Position numbers and translations under genes: made by a program. A stretch of DNA of 64,000 nt from Acanthacorydalis orientalis (lineage: Eukaryota; Arthropoda; Insecta; Megaloptera; Corydalidae), in contig CM068325.1 of the NCBI GenBank assembly GCA_034766995.1, positions 7,928,825-7,992,824 of the forward strand, given 5' to 3'. The notes under the pieces were generated by a model. It worked only from the letters and a program-made list of their open reading frames with translations, ran no database searches and was not told the origin of the DNA. The number at the start of each line of letters is the position of its first letter. Position 1 is the first letter of the stretch. Below, piece by piece: positions 12,423 through 23,470 of the stretch.

Positions 12423-14880
12423 CAATTACTTATATTTTGATAACCTATAAAAAGGTTTTTAAAAAATGTACCGTTTGATGACCTTGAAAAGTTGATCGGT
12501 AAACGTAATTTTGTTTTCGTTTATTTTGATAGTGGACCAAATCACTTACTTTCCGGTAGACTCTGGTTTTCTGGAAAAATGCATGTACCTATCTGATTTA
12601 TGCATAAAACTACTATAATATTTTGAAGGTAAATAGCCCTTTTAAGTTAAGTCAACTTCTTCGCCTAAAGTTCTCAAACGAACAATTATATTGCAATTGG
12701 AAAAAAATCTCTAGGGAAATAAATTACAAAGGGAACGAAAAATATTAAGGGAGAATCTGTTTATTGGTTGAAAATGAAATTGATCAGATTTCTGAAAGAT
12801 ACCCTTTATCAGATGTTTTACCAAAACATCTTTAGATGATCGAACAGAATTTCAGATTTTCGAACTTTCGCCCAAAAAAGAAAGGCCGAAAATATACAGA
12901 AAAAATTCAATTATTTCCACTTTATGCCAATATCCGATCACTTATAAAGGAAAAATATAAGGACATAATGGATCTGTTACTGTACATTCCGACAATTTTC
13001 CATTAAAATTTTTGTACACTCAAAACATCAAAAAAGGAATACTGGAAAATTTGTTAAACCCCGACTTAACGTGATTTAACTGGTTGTTTATTGTTTATAT
13101 GAAAAGGTCTTGATGTATTTACTGCTCTTTTATTACTGAGTAAAAAACATCAATAGTTCAAATATAATTGCTGTATTTATTTATAAATATGAGGAAATAA
13201 TGATGTTACAGTATGATTATAATTATCGAAAGAATACAAGTTGACAATTAAACTACGCGATACAAATGTGCTTTGTTTTTCGATGTTTCAACAACTCGAC
13301 CGGTTCGTTCGAGTTGTTCGATGCGACTGACTTGTTTCCCATCGCTGAGAAACATCGTCCGAATTTTTCTTTCCTTGGCCAGCCTGCTGTAGACAGACCG
13401 TTTATTGCTCCTGCCATAAAAAAGGGATCCGAGCGCATCGATAGTCTCGTTTGTAAGTGCCGACTCAATTGTTTGTCACGTACAAAAATTTCCCCGAGAG
13501 GTTATCTGCGCTGCTTTAGACCATTATTTTATTGCGGGGTATTTTAAAAGATGCACTGCGGGTTCGGCTGGCGAAAGGCAGCGTACTTAATTACTATAGT
13601 TTAAATATTGCCAGATGTTTGGTAAATATAAATGTCCGTTTTGAAATACAAAACTGAATAATTGTTGTACATTTTAAGATAATATAAATAACATCTGGCA
13701 ACAAGGTATTCTGCATTCGACATACAATATTTTTCGTAAATGGGTTTTAAATGAGTTTATGCAGATGTACTGAACCTTTTTTTTGTAATAAAATGTACGA
13801 AATTTTATGAAGGACAAACGTAATTTTAGTTACTTTCAATATTTGGTGTATTTAAAATTGAATCAATATCATTCCGATTTTTGCTACGGAACAAATACCG
13901 TTATTGGAGAAGAAGAAGAAATCTCTAGTATTATTCTAAATTAACTTAACATGGTTATAATTACAAAATGTAAGTGAATACTATTGTTTATAACTTCCTT
14001 TTCGAATAAAACTGAAATGTTTTTGTTATGAATCACTTTTAAGATGTTTGAATAATTTTGAAAATAGTCCAAGTCAAATAGAGTATTAAAAAACACACAT
14101 TTTTCCATGATACTCGTAGAAATTCATAGTGACATAAAAGATTGACATTATAGCAGTAAGTACTTTCGAAAATATCTTGTTACATAATGGAAAAACATTT
14201 TTTATTACACACAAGCGCAAAAGTCTAAATATCTCAATACGAAAAATATGATATGACAGACCACACTGTCATAATTATCGGCACATACGCATATTTATAG
14301 TCGACACTTAAAAACAGCAATTAATTTTGCTCCAACTTGACACTATAAACGTTATAAAGTGATGGATTTTCACGCTGTACCTGTCAAATTTCACATGCAA
14401 ATACAAAATGCACAAAATGAAATAATATTCTTTTATAATGTCGACTTACCAATAAAGTGTCATACTTCGATAATTCAAACTTGATGAAATATAATTTCTT
14501 AAAAAATAACCTCAGCGATTTCGTACGAATTCGAACGCATACCATTTGATATAATGTTGGTTTTGAAGACAAAACAAGCGAGGTTTTTCGATATCGGTGG
14601 AGCACATTGAGTTTTTTCTAACCTGCATCTTGTTTACTTTTAATTTACGATAATCATCTTTTTTGTATGGATTTTTTTGTTGTTATTCATGTCTCGAGTT
14701 GTAGATAAACGATTTTCGATCTATTTTTATATGGTCTATGCGGTGTGTGTGTGGTTTGTGAATTTACAATTAGTTGTTATTATTTCGTCGGAATGAAAAA
14801 TAAATGCAAACCCGTAAATTTGATTCAAAATATTAAAACCCAAAGAATGTATAGGATGAACACACAGAGAGTGCCAAATA
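12423..14880. other. AT-rich intergenic sequence with one possible exon
   Basis: No transposon or RNA gene is recognised. The only coding-looking part is 13256-13490, annotated separately. A minus frame at 14384-14605 has no recognisable domain. Confidence 0.3.
13254..13485 (-). CDS. Possible terminal coding exon of an unknown gene
   Basis: This stretch has clearly higher GC than its surroundings. One minus-strand frame of about 75 codons ends in TAA and reads, in part, IDALGSLFYGRSNKRSVYS, then RKIRTMFLSDGKQVSRIEQ, ending AHLYRVV. The basic, dibasic-containing composition resembles neither the AT-rich background nor a transposase I know. A polyadenylation-like AATAAA lies about 70 bp downstream on the same strand near 13175-13180. 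Two other frames are also open here, so the frame choice is uncertain. No upstream exon was identified and no function is assigned. Confidence 0.3.
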
Positions 14881-16442
14881 CAGTGACTGACAGAATGATT
14901 CACACACTTAGAGATTTAAAGTGAAACGTTATTTAAAATATATATTTATAACAATCACAGTACATTTACTGTACGAAATTTTTCTTTTATTTATTATTTT
15001 TTTAAATTCTGCAAAAAAATAAACGAAATATAGTACAATCAAAAAAATGTACACACGTTTAAATTATAATCGATATTTTTGCTTGGACATATATTTTCAC
15101 ACAAAATTGTTTAAGTGTGTCGAAACCTGTACAAACACTCTTTTGAAAGAACAGATTGTGAAATCCACTTGACAGTCATTCTCGTTAATATTCCATAGAC
15201 AACATTCATTTAGTTCAGTAGTTTTGTGGCCTTTGTTTTAATAATGGTTCGTAGAGGAAAATAGACCGCCGAAACCGAAACAAAAATCATTTTAAGTTTA
15301 CGAAAAGAAAATAGAACCTATAGTGAGACTGGAAGAAGCCGTTATACTTCTTGCAGTATCGTAAAACGTTTTGCGAACAGTAAAAATTTACAAAGTCGTC
15401 CACATACCGGCCGGAGACGAATACTCAGTACAAGAGAAGAAGATATTATTGTTTGAAAAATAAAAAAAAAGAAAACAAAGTTATCTTCTTCATAAGTTTC
15501 TGCACAAATCGGCGGAGAATTTAACAAAGTAATATATCCGAAAACAGTACGCAGAACCCTTCATCGTGTCGGGTTTAAAGCAAGAGTCGCTGGAAGGAAA
15601 CCCCTTGTAAGTAAAGCATATTAAAAAGGAGAGTAGAATTTACAAATCAATGCGAAAATAAACCTGATCAATTTTGTACTCAAGTACCGTCTCCGGATGA
15701 AAGTAACTTCAATATTTTTCAGTGTGATAGCAGAACATCAGTGTCGATAAAACCCAATACAGAATTCGATGAAAAAAATATCAAAAGCACAATAATAAAG
15801 CACGGTGGTGGAGCAGTTATGATATGTGGCTATACGGCTGGAGTAAACAAGGGACAATGTTACTTATTTAAACATATTAGAAGATAACCTAAAGAAAAGT
15901 GTGCAAAAACTGGGTTCAGAGGAAAATTTCTATTTCCAACATGACAACGACCCGAAACATTCACCCATTGATGTTCGATTGTGAATCATTTACAACATTC
16001 CGCATGTCTAGCCAACTCCTCCCCCACAGTATCCCGATCTTAGTCCGATCGGACACTTATGGGAGGAACACGAATGTCGTGTAAGAAAGAATCATATTTC
16101 GAATAAATCCCAGCTTAACGAGTCGCCACTGAAGAATGACGAAATATAGGTTGAGATATAACAACAAAAAAAAAACTAGTTTCATCAATGCCAAATAGAT
16201 CAAACGAAGTGATCGAGAGAGAAGGGTTACCAACACGATATCAATACTTCGTGCAAACTTTTTTTCTTGCTCTGTTTTAAAATGTGCGAAAAAATGTGTC
16301 CGAACAAAATATGGTTATTATTGTAAATTTATGTATAATTTTTGAGTTTGTGCTTTATTTCGGTTCTTTCTTGTACAATTCGATAGATAATTCATAAATG
16401 AATAACTTCGTCGAGTAAAGAAATTAAATTTGTTATACACTG
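14881..16442 (+). mobile_element. Tc1-like transposon, decayed
   Basis: The element begins CAGTG at 14881 and ends CACTG at 16442, flanked by TA on both sides (14879-14880, 16443-16444). Beyond the first five bases the terminal repeats match only weakly. Inside, plus-strand fragments read as a Tc1 transposase: MVRRGK near 15244, SRRTLHRVGFKARVAGRKP-like sequence near 15550-15605, a CDSRTSV region near 15722, GGGAVMICGYTAG near 15807, and FYFQHDNDPKHSP near 15925-15968 (second catalytic Asp). These are followed by a remnant of the PDLSPIGHLWEE region near 16030-16065. Many stops and frameshifts make it dead. Confidence 0.75.
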
Positions 16443-16444
16443 TA

Positions 16445-16789
16445 GTGACTCTAACCCTATATATGTATCGTAGAATTAGCGCGCTGTACTTGATAATAAA
16501 TGCTTCATAATTGTTGTAAATATGTATTTGTTCTTTTCTTATTATTTTGATTATTGAAGCGAATCATTGTACATATGTCAACGAAATAATAAGTGAAGAG
16601 AACACACGCCTCGAGACAGAATGAAAGAGGCCGGACGCGCGAATTATGATCGTAATTTAGGAAAACACAATCAGAAAACAGAGTGCATTTATTATTGACG
16701 AAAATACACAATGACGAGAAACTGAGCAGTGACTAACACAGACAGAGACACCAAGTGAAGTGTCCGATACGGGACACCGTATTTATATG
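16445..16789. other. Short AT-rich gap between Tc1 and mariner, nothing recognised
   Basis: No gene, repeat or RNA was recognised in this 345-bp stretch. Confidence 0.3.
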
Positions 16790-16791
16790 TA

Positions 16792-18085
16792 CAAGGGTGG
16801 TCCCAGAAGTACCCGACCTAACAAAGAAAACACAAAAATTTTGGAAAAAAATATATTTATTTTTCAACATAATCTCCTTTCAGCTCTATACACTTTTCCC
16901 AGCGATGTTCAATAAGTTCGATACCCTTTTTATAATAAGAACTGTCTTGCTCCTCAAAATACCTATTAACTGTCGACATCACTTCTTCATCGTTGGGAAA
17001 TCTTTGACCACTGAGCCATTTTTTCAAGTTTGGGAACAGAAAATAATCCGAGGGGGCTAAATCTGGCGAATAGAGTGCATGAGGTAGCAATTCAAACTTT
17101 AATTCATTAATTTTGGCCATTTTTATAACGGATTTGTGAGCTGGTGCATTGTCTTGATGAAACAACGCTTTCTTCTTAGCCAAATGCGGCCGTTTTTGCT
17201 TGATTTCTTCGCTTAAACGTTGCAATAAGTTCGCATAACACTCGCCGTTGATAATTTTTCCTTTTTCAAGATAGTCAATGAAAATTATCCCACGCGCATC
17301 CAAAAAAACCGACGCCATGACCTTACCTGCAGATGAAACGGTCTTCGCCTTCTTTGGAGCCGGTTCTCCCTTTTCAGTCCATTGTTTTGATTGTTCTTTT
17401 GTCTCGGGTGTGAAGTGATGGACCCATGTTTCATCCATGATTATGAAACGGCGCAAAAATTCTGCTTTGTTGCTGTGAAACTTTGCTAAATACTCAATTG
17501 AAACATCTTCACGACACTGTTTTTGCTCGAGTGTGAGCAAACGCGGCACCCATCTTGCACACAGCTCTCTCATGTCCAAATTTTCAGATAATATGCGATG
17601 TACCGCACTTTTTGAAATGCCTACTATGTCTGCTAGCTCGCGCACTTTCAGTCGACGATCATCTAGTACCGCTTTGTGGATTTTCTTCACCATTTCTGGA
17701 GTCGTCACCTCATTTGGTCGACCACTGCGATGCTCGTCTCGGCAGCTCGTACGGCCTCGTTTAAACTCTGCTACCCAATATTTCACTGTTGTAAACGAAG
17801 GAGCAGACTCATCCAGAGTAGAATCCAGTTCAGCTTTTATATTGGTTGGGCTGAGGCCTTTCAAATAAAAGTATTGTGTCACGTAACGATGACCAATTTT
17901 CTCCATTTTCACAAATTCATTGAAAACGTTCAACATTGATGGCTGCCAAACAAATACTAAACAACCTGGCGTCCTAAAACTTGAAAAATATGCTTTATAG
18001 ATTGTGTACTTTCTAATACAGTGATATTTTTCAAACAACTACCGCCATCTCTAGGTCAGGCCGGGTACTTCTGGGACCACCCTCG
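16792..18085 (-). mobile_element. Mariner transposon, copy 2, structurally complete
   Basis: The terminal repeats start CAAGGGTGGTCCCAGAAG at 16792 and, inverted, CGAGGGTGGTCCCAGAAG ending at 18085. TA flanks lie at 16790-16791 and 18086-18087. The 1294-bp length is typical of full mariners. It encodes an uninterrupted transposase. Confidence 0.95.
16857..17906 (-). CDS. Mariner transposase, uninterrupted (349 aa)
   Basis: Cut-and-paste DDE/D transposase. The start is placed at the ATG at 17906-17904 (MEKIGHRYV), because mariner proteins normally begin here; the frame stays open 44 codons further upstream. The N-terminal half carries two helix-turn-helix regions (YLKGLSPTNIKAEL and VRELADIVGISKSAVHRIL). 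These are followed by the linker motif WVPRLLT. The catalytic triad is visible: MDETWVHHF (first Asp), HQDNAPAHKS (second) and YSPDLAPSDYFLF (third), with 34 residues between the second and third, the DD34D spacing of true mariners. Length matches the ~345-aa family norm and there are no stops, so activity is possible but unproven. Transcription would start from the promoter region inside the 17907-18085 end. Confidence 0.95.
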   Translation of the reverse strand: MEKIGHRYVTQYFYLKGLSPTNIKAELDSTLDESAPSFTTVKYWVAEFKRGRTSCRDEHRSGRPNEVTTPEMVKKIHKAVLDDRRLKVRELADIVGISKSAVHRILSENLDMRELCARWVPRLLTLEQKQCREDVSIEYLAKFHSNKAEFLRRFIIMDETWVHHFTPETKEQSKQWTEKGEPAPKKAKTVSSAGKVMASVFLDARGIIFIDYLEKGKIINGECYANLLQRLSEEIKQKRPHLAKKKALFHQDNAPAHKSVIKMAKINELKFELLPHALYSPDLAPSDYFLFPNLKKWLSGQRFPNDEEVMSTVNRYFEEQDSSYYKKGIELIEHRWEKCIELKGDYVEK

Positions 18086-18087
18086 TA

Positions 18088-19050
18088 TATGTTGTTATGT
18101 TTGTTTTGTTTTATTTAGCGGATGTTTTATCGATGCATTAGTGACTTGATATTCGGTACAAACAGATCATCATGAATATAATTATTATTAATATATGATG
18201 GCATAATACACAATGCTGAAACACGAATCATACACCACGGTGAAGAATCGAGCACTTGACACGCATTCAACACCCACATTCATGTATGTGTCGTGTCTGT
18301 ATTCAAAATGCACATCAATAGAGCTCGCTTTTACTTTCATTTTGCAGCAAAATCAGCCGACTTCCGACTCACATCCAGTGAGCATCTCTTCGCTATCAAT
18401 CTGTCTCGAAGTGGTCGAACGGTCAATTTAAACTAACACATGTAGTTTTCTTTAAATACTGGCGGTTCGCCCTGTATGGCGAACGTTCCCGCACTTCTCT
18501 ACGGATCGGTGACGGCGCCAGGTTCTCGAACACGCGACTCGGTGGAAAAGACGGTATAGCGTCTCGTTGCTGTGGGTAATAACTTTCGGCCCACACGGCT
18601 CTACGGACCCGCGACGACACCGGACATTGACTGATCGGTGGAGACGATACAGCGTCTCGCCGTTGTCGGCAGTAACGTTCCCACAGCCGCGATCAGTCTA
18701 GCCACCGTCTCAGTGTGCACAAAGTCGCGGACCATTCGATTATCTTTCGGAGTCAGATAGTTCACCGCCGCGACTAGCGGATAAATAACCGCGCGCCGCA
18801 GGTGCGCCCTCACATCAACCCGAAATACAAGATTTTTTAAATGCTGTTTTACTTTAAATTTCCAAGCGTATGAATGATTCTGTCCTTCACTGCATATCAT
18901 CATCGAAATATCGTCTTACGTTCGCTATAATCTTTCGCTCTCCGTTCGAATTATCCGAGTCCGTTCGTCAAAATTCAACGCTTTGTTGAGAGATGATGAG
19001 CGATGATGTTCAATACAAAGATAAAAAATAAAATCCTTTTAATATTTATT
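18088..19050. other. Gap containing a GC-rich direct repeat
   Basis: 18088-18440 is AT-rich with nothing recognised. 18450-18800 is GC-rich and contains two related units, about 18496-18583 and 18599-18677 (shared landmarks CTCTACGGA, ATCGGTG or GATCGGTGGA, and AGCGTCTCG). This may be promoter or 5' UTR sequence of the ankyrin gene downstream, since a splice acceptor precedes its ATG, but no donor was fixed. Confidence 0.35.
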
Positions 19051-19060
19051 TAACAAATTG

Positions 19061-19077
19061 TCGTTCTCCTTTCACAG
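19061..19077 (+). promoter_or_regulatory. Putative splice acceptor upstream of the ankyrin ATG
   Basis: The pyrimidine-rich TCGTTCTCCTTTCACAG ends 10 bases before the ATG at 19088, which fits a 3' splice site for a leader intron. The matching donor was not identified. Confidence 0.55.
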
Positions 19078-19087
19078 ACAAAGTACT

Positions 19088-20272
19088 ATGGAACCTGAAC
19101 AGCGCACTCTCGATAACACTCTGCTCTTGTTCAAAGCATCGAAGCAGGGCAATAGAGCAAGGGTAAGAATACTGATAGAAAACACGGACGCCAGTCGCAG
19201 AGATGCGTTCGTCAACGAGACAGACGAGGACGGAAACACGCCGTTGTACTATGCAACATCTCGAGGACACGTGTCTCTCTCGAAATATTTAATAGAAGAT
19301 ACAAACGTGAACCTCGCACACAAGTACGGCCCTAATGAAGACACCGTCCTACATGTGCTCGCACGTATGTCCGAAGAGCGAGACGACGTATTGGAAGTAG
19401 TGAAACTTTTATCAAGTGCGAATTTAATAAACTCGAGAAACAATCGTAACAAAACCCCGCTTCACTGTGCAGCAGAATTTGCGCCGAATTCTATATTCGA
19501 GTGTTTATTGAACGCAGAATGTGCGGATATTTTCGCCGTTGACGATCGAAACGACACGATTCTACATTCATTGCTGAAATCTCGCAACGAAGGAAAAATT
19601 CAACTTGTAAAAAAATTGGTTTCGATGGGCATCTCGATCGAAACTCGCGGCAAACACGAATTTACACCGTTCCTCGCCGCATGCAAGTTCGGCAGTCGGA
19701 CATTGTGCGAGTTTCTAATCACGGAGATGCGAGTAGACATCCGTGCAGTCGACTATAAAAACCGCACGGCCCTACATAAATTGGCGCTCAGTCGAAATGG
19801 AAACACCGTCGAAATTGTAGAATTGTTGGTATCTAAGGGTCTTTCGATCGAGGCACGAGATGAAGAAGGACATACGCCATTCCTCACTGCATGCGCATTC
19901 GGTACTCGAACATTCTGCGAGTGTTTAATCGCAGAGTTGCGAGCAGACATTCACGCAGTCAGCTATAAGAACCGCACAGCTCTACACAGTGTGGCATTAA
20001 ATAAAAATGAAAACGTCGTCGACATTGCGAAGATATCGATTTCCAAGGGTCTCTCGTTAGAAGCTAGTGATGTATTCGGATCGACACCGTTCCTGACCGC
20101 ATGCGTATTCGGCACTCGAACGTTCTGTGAGTATTTAATCACAACATTGGGAGTAGATATTCACGCCGTCGACTATAAAAATAACACGGCGTTGCGCAAT
20201 TTGAAACTGAATAAGAATGAAAACATCATCGCTATGGAAAAGTTGCTGCGTTCCAAAGGAGTCGATCGATGA
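19088..20272 (+). CDS. Ankyrin-repeat protein (394 aa)
   Basis: This is the one intact non-transposon protein gene. The protein is built almost entirely of ankyrin repeats (motifs DGNTPLYYATSRGH, NKTPLHCAAEF, YKNRTALHKLAL). The C-terminal half consists of three tandem ~71-residue units, each a pair of repeats beginning TPFL.AC.FG.RT.CE.LI. No signal peptide, membrane segment or second domain is seen. The start is the ATG at 19088: upstream lies a pyrimidine-rich tract ending CACAG at 19077, a good splice acceptor, so an upstream non-coding exon is likely. The frame extends to 19058 only through a TTG. An AATAAA sits at 20318-20323, 46 bp after the stop. Ankyrins mediate protein binding; the partner cannot be told. 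Such proteins are expanded in parasitoid wasps and their symbionts and viruses, so origin by transfer is possible but not shown. Confidence 0.85.
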   Translation: MEPEQRTLDNTLLLFKASKQGNRARVRILIENTDASRRDAFVNETDEDGNTPLYYATSRGHVSLSKYLIEDTNVNLAHKYGPNEDTVLHVLARMSEERDDVLEVVKLLSSANLINSRNNRNKTPLHCAAEFAPNSIFECLLNAECADIFAVDDRNDTILHSLLKSRNEGKIQLVKKLVSMGISIETRGKHEFTPFLAACKFGSRTLCEFLITEMRVDIRAVDYKNRTALHKLALSRNGNTVEIVELLVSKGLSIEARDEEGHTPFLTACAFGTRTFCECLIAELRADIHAVSYKNRTALHSVALNKNENVVDIAKISISKGLSLEASDVFGSTPFLTACVFGTRTFCEYLITTLGVDIHAVDYKNNTALRNLKLNKNENIIAMEKLLRSKGVDR

Positions 20273-20317
20273 ATTGTATGCACTGTTTCTCGTACTTTCA
20301 TGATTTAAATATATATG

Positions 20318-20323
20318 AATAAA
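20318..20323 (+). terminator. Polyadenylation signal of the ankyrin gene
   Basis: AATAAA lies 46 bp past the TGA stop, in an AT-rich 3' flank. Confidence 0.7.
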
Positions 20324-20329
20324 GAGCGC

Positions 20330-20815
20330 ATATGTTCGTCAATTGCAAACAATTTAGAATACGCATACGAACTTGTATAGAGACTGATTGATGGAAATCA
20401 AATAATTGCAAAATATTCACATTATATGCACGTGTTTGGCTCGAAAAGATAAAAGACGTTCAAGACAATTCAACAAAATCGAAAGCGAGTTTGTGCGTTT
20501 CTAATACTGTTATCAATCATTTGATCAGATATTGTTTCTCTTTATCGATCGAATATATTTTTTATTCCTGAATTCAACATAATAAGTCGATTATTTGTTC
20601 GAAAATAAATCTATACTTCTTTTAGAAGAAACAAGTATTAGTCACTAATTTGGATCAATCGATTTTCTGTTCAATTCTGAATATTATTTATTTATATTTT
20701 ATCTTTAGTTTCTTCGTTACACACAACTCATTCCCTGTATCCAAAAACTACAACGAATTTTATTTCATACGTTCTCTCTATCTCTCTCTTACTATATATA
20801 AATATATATACTATA
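20330..20815. other. AT-rich gap, nothing recognised
   Basis: No gene or repeat was recognised besides a short TCTC/TA-rich stretch at 20774-20818 just before the RTE fragment. Confidence 0.3.
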
Positions 20816-20817
20816 TA

Positions 20818-21290
20818 CTACCGGTCCTTACCTACGGCAGCGAAACATGGGTGCTTAACGCCAAAATAGTTCAAAGACTCCAAACAACACAACGAAGTTA
20901 TGGAACGATGCATGTTGGGAATAACAAGAAGAGATAGAAAGAGAATAGAATGGATACGAAAACAAACAGGAGTCACAGATATAATAAGAAGAGTAAAGAG
21001 TCTGAAATGGAAATGGGCGGGACATGTCGCAAGAAGAGAAGACAACCGATGGACAAGAGAAATTATTGACTGGGAACCAAGGAATATGAAAAGACCGAGA
21101 AAGAGACCAATGAACAAATGGGATAAGGATATTAAAAACTTTATTGGAAAACTGTGGAAAAGAGAGGCACTGAATCGAACAAAATGGAAAATCATGGAAG
21201 AGGCCTTTATCCAGCAGTGGATTGACAGGAGCTGAAGATGATTATGATGATATATAAATAAGTAAATAAATAAATAAATAATTTCTTGGG
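20818..21290 (+). pseudogene. RTE-type non-LTR retrotransposon, 3' fragment
   Basis: The fragment begins in the reverse-transcriptase thumb with [26 protein letters not shown]. It has a frameshift there and continues as [51 protein letters not shown] to a stop at 21235. This C-terminal signature (YGSETW, GHVARR) is typical of RTE-like elements of animals. A short GATGAT-type tail (GATGATTATGATGATATA) and AAAT repeats follow. It is 5'-truncated and dead. A longer copy lies on the other strand at 54288-55262. Confidence 0.85.
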
Positions 21291-21329
21291 TCTCTGTAGT
21301 TTCTGTAATATCTGTATGTCTCTCTTTAA

Positions 21330-21788
21330 CACTAGATTCACGTACATTTATTATATACCTATTTTTACTGAAATCCGTGTAAGTCATTTTGACGGATACA
21401 TTAAAATACAGTTTTTTGATAATAACAATTAATTTTATTTTATATCACTACATTTTTATTAACCGAGATTAACAGTACTTTTTTACACATAAATTCTATT
21501 TTGAGTGTACATTTTCCGTACACCAACTTTTTGCACACACGGAAAATATATTTGCATCTATTTTTTACAAAATCCGGTTTGGCAGGACTTCAGATTGTTA
21601 TTTTGGAATTTCCTATATCCGACAACTGTTTGTCGGTAGTCTTGCGATCATCTCTGTAATTCCTTTCTAATTCATCTCTGTAATCTCTCCCTAATTCTTA
21701 AGACAATTAAAAATTTTTTTTAATTGTCGGATAAATAGGTGTATTGTATACAGTTACACGAAAGTAGAAAGCTAGTGGATAAATTGAA

Positions 21789-21856
<68 letters not shown>

Positions 21857-21973
21857 TATCATTATACCAATAAAGGTCAATATAATGTTTCAAAAAATAA
21901 CATTTAATTTTTTTTTTATTTTTAAGCATGAAATCTGAAATCCGTTAAATTGGTGGGTTCCGTTAATCTAGTG
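21330..21973. mobile_element. piggyBac-like MITE with TTAA flanks
   Basis: The ends are CACTAGATTCACG at 21330 and, inverted, CACTAGATTAACG ending at 21973 (12 of 13 match). TTAA lies on both sides (21326-21329 and 21974-21977). TIRs starting C-C/A-C-T-A-G and TTAA duplications are standard for piggyBac families. The interior is non-coding and includes a long (TA)n tract. Confidence 0.75.
21793..21852. repeat. (TA)n microsatellite inside the MITE
   Basis: About 60 bp of uninterrupted TA dinucleotides. Confidence 0.95.
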
Positions 21974-21977
21974 TTAA

Positions 21978-22133
21978 TCCATTATCTCTATATCTCTATT
22001 TTTCTCCCCCTCTCCTTTCTCCTTTTTTCTCTTCCTGTCTCTTTCCGTCACTGCCCTTCTCACACCCCTTTTATCTCACACACACGCGTGCACGCAAATC
22101 CATATACACTTACACATACATACATACACACAC

Positions 22134-22181
<48 letters not shown>

Positions 22182-22920
22182 GTATGTATGTATACTACAC
22201 ACATGTAAGCATTTTTTTATTGTTCTCAACTTGTATTATTGAAAGTTTAATAAAAAGTTATCGCACTTATTCAAAGATATTTATTTTGTGAAATTTCACT
22301 ATTCCTAAGAATCTATCCAATAAAATATTGAAATTATTCGCTTGCAATGCATAACAGCGGATGGTGAACACAATCTATAAACGAAAATGTCTGCTTGGCA
22401 GCGAATAGAATTTAAAATAAATTTAAATTAATTGTATGATGCATCGTTTTAAATACATAAAAAAGTTTATTTGCTCACATGCTGCATAATTTTATTAAAC
22501 GGTATGTAGATGATTAAAAATATACGCTTTAAGAAGTGGCGAATGGTAATTGTCGAGCAAGTTATATTTTCACATAAGCCAGCTTCAGCTCTCTCTGAGA
22601 AGCTGACATAGACAGTTCCCATCAGTAACCAATAGACACAAACACATCCGGATCTGATAATGCCACTTAAGTTCTATGAGAAGATGGCAAAAATAGTATT
22701 TCGACAATGATCAACACACATAAACGTCAGAGGACTGGATAACGCCGATCGAAAACCCATTTAAAGAAATGCATGTTTAGATTTAAGTAGATTTGTTATA
22801 ATTACATTTATAGAGTAACGTCCATGATATTTTACAGTATACTTCATTCGTGTGTTCTTAAATAGAAGTTTCCGTTACACAAACACAAATCTAGCATTTT
22901 AAAGCAAATATCTTTCTATA
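21978..22920. other. Pyrimidine-rich and microsatellite DNA, then AT-rich unique sequence
   Basis: 22000-22080 is CT-rich, 22070-22135 is CA/CATA repeat, and 22137-22195 is TA/TATG repeat. The rest shows no gene. Open frames over the microsatellites are artefacts. Confidence 0.5.
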
Positions 22921-22924
22921 TATT

Positions 22925-23470
22925 GGATACACTTTCATCGGATGCAAGTCCGCTTTGGCGACTGGTTCTACGCCCTTCATTCGCGTATTTCCACGTTCGT
23001 CTACGTCGGATGTCGTTGTACATGATCCATTTCTCATCGTCAGTGATCAACCGATCGAGAAGAGGGTCCCTGTCGAGGCGTCCAAGCAAAGAATTCGTCG
23101 AAGAGACACGATCAGACTGTTTCTTTTTTCAGACAACGAGCGCGACAGTCACGTATCGAGCTTCAACGTGAACTCCAGCTTCTCTAAATGCCGAAATGCA
23201 GTCGATCTGTCAACGTTGGGTGTGTCGGCAACCTCTTCCGTCGAAATTCGTGAGTTATTGTCGACTAAAACGCACACACTACATCGTCGTCGGTCTATTG
23301 AACTTCGAGGTTAAAATAATCAAATCGAACTTCAGCAAACCATTTCCTCATAGATGGAAGTGATGGTGCATCGTCGAAATAAATCTCCCGAATATTTTTC
23401 ATTGGCGCGCTGATCGATACTCCTTTCCGAAACTCGTACAATGTGATGAAAGTATCTTTTGCATCTTTTA
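22925..23470 (-). pseudogene. Mariner transposase relic
   Basis: Minus-strand fragments in different frames read as a mariner: NNSRISTEEVADTPNVDRSTAFRHLEKL (second helix-turn-helix, about 23170-23255), then DPLLDRLITDDEKWIMYNDIRRRRTWKY (first catalytic Asp region, about 22980-23065). The C-terminal half and both terminal repeats are missing and the frame is broken. The wording differs from the other three mariners in the window, so it is a separate family. Confidence 0.7.

Noticed and set aside
20818..21387. Minus-strand 189-codon frame
   Set aside because: It is antisense to the RTE-type fragment, whose YGSETW and GHVARR motifs lie on the plus strand.
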